In this document: positions 63,641-64,000 of the stretch, in pieces
How the letters are laid out: the number at the start of each line of letters is the position of its first letter
How positions within the stretch are numbered: position 1 is the first letter of the stretch
Source: Burkholderiales bacterium
GTDB lineage: Bacteria > Pseudomonadota > Gammaproteobacteria > Burkholderiales > Casimicrobiaceae
Length of the DNA stretch: 64,000 nt
NCBI GenBank assembly: GCA_015075645.1
Contig: JABTUF010000001.1
Location: forward strand, 310,001 to 374,000
Reading direction: 5' to 3'
Made by a program: the position numbers and the translations under genes
Notes under the pieces: generated by a model
Databases searched by the model: none
Told to the model about the DNA's origin: nothing
What the model saw: only the letters and a program-made list of their open reading frames with translations

Positions 63641-64000
63641 TCAGGTCCGGCGGGCGCTGCGCACCCGCAGGTTCGGCGCGACCGATACCACCTTCGCCCC
63701 CGCCACGCAGTCGACGAAATAGCGCCTGCGTCCGCCGATCTCCTCCTCGACGAGCCCGTGGATGTCGGTGTCGAAGCCGGGAAAGCGCTCGTTGAAGTCG
63801 CGGGCGAACTGCAGGTACTTCACGATCTGCCGGTTGAACCGCTCGCCCGGGATGAGCAGCGGAATGCCCGGCGGATAGGGCGTCACCAGCGCGCTCGTGA
63901 TGCGCCCCTCGAGGTCGTCGATCTCGACCCGTTCGATCTCGCGGTGGGCCATGCGCGCGAACGCGTCGGCGGGCTTCATCGCGGGCTCGAGGTTCGACAC
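63641..64000 (-). CDS. Orn/Lys/Arg decarboxylase, C-terminal part
   Basis: The last 119 residues of a PLP-dependent basic amino acid decarboxylase; the gene continues past the right edge. The C-terminal domain signature is clear: SALVTPYPPGIPLLIPGERF, VKYLQFARDFNERFPGFDTD and IHGLVEEE. Whether it acts on arginine, lysine or ornithine cannot be told from this end. The product would be agmatine, cadaverine or putrescine. Confidence 0.9.
   Translation of the reverse strand: MSNLEPAMKPADAFARMAHREIERVEIDDLEGRITSALVTPYPPGIPLLIPGERFNRQIVKYLQFARDFNERFPGFDTDIHGLVEEEIGGRRRYFVDCVAGAKVVSVAPNLRVRSARRT

Overview
The window reads as chromosomal DNA of a very GC-rich betaproteobacterium, most likely in or near the Burkholderiales. 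The case rests on gene order and content: bamE next to fur with dapB-carA-carB-greA, an ilvB-ilvH-ilvC-psd-pssA-leuA string, the sigma factor/DUF3619/DUF3106/RDD cluster, and two Bug/TctC-type periplasmic binding proteins. No rRNA, tRNA or CRISPR array was recognised. Genes are dense on both strands, and most gaps are under 200 bases.

Layout. 1-1240: a truncated TctC-type binding protein divergent from a LysR regulator. 1266-8701: YqhA-like membrane protein, greA, carB, carA, dapB and bamE on the minus strand, then fur on plus. 8713-12734: murJ, rpsT with a clear promoter and terminator, and a TPR-GGDEF diguanylate cyclase. 12756-15184: NnrS and a nitronate monooxygenase-like flavoprotein reading away from an FNR/DNR-type site; argF diverges from it. 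16400-23746: glycosyltransferase, second TctC protein, argG, a TPR/GT9-like protein, a Lon-like AAA+ ATPase, yajQ and an unknown membrane-anchored protein. 23814-26495: DUF3501, a CCG-type iron-sulfur protein and a rubrerythrin, a likely peroxide/redox-stress module. 26800-29003: a decayed IS1634-type transposase and a decayed DUF6788-like fragment. 29070-32525: a peptide-type binding protein, then a cytochrome b561-like anchor with a sulfite-oxidase-fold molybdoenzyme.

32708-33835 is a complete IS630-family insertion bounded by TA. It is followed by a UPF0303 protein, an acyl-CoA synthetase-like enzyme and malate synthase. modABC (37774-40336) has a ModE-type palindrome at its start and a convergent one-domain modE. 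modE sits directly behind leuA, and leuA is preceded by a leucine-rich 34-codon leader ORF. pssA, psd, ilvC, ilvH and ilvB follow. 48222-50233 is the extracytoplasmic-function-type sigma factor cluster, followed by a GMC oxidoreductase. A roughly 800-base convergent gap (51909-52708) is filled by alternating palindromes that end at alanine dehydrogenase.

53938-61495 holds a START-like secreted protein, a MocR/TauR-type regulator, an omega-amino acid:pyruvate aminotransferase, a TauABC-type transporter and a Pta/Ptb-family phosphotransacylase. Together these suggest uptake and deamination of taurine or a similar omega-amino compound. The window closes with an AsmA protein and the C-terminal end of an Orn/Lys/Arg decarboxylase.

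The least explained items are the leuA leader ORF, the FNR/DNR-type box before the nitronate monooxygenase-NnrS pair, the rubrerythrin/CCG/DUF3501 module, the TauR-like cluster that carries a phosphotransacylase but no visible sulfoacetaldehyde acetyltransferase, and the two-orientation palindrome array.
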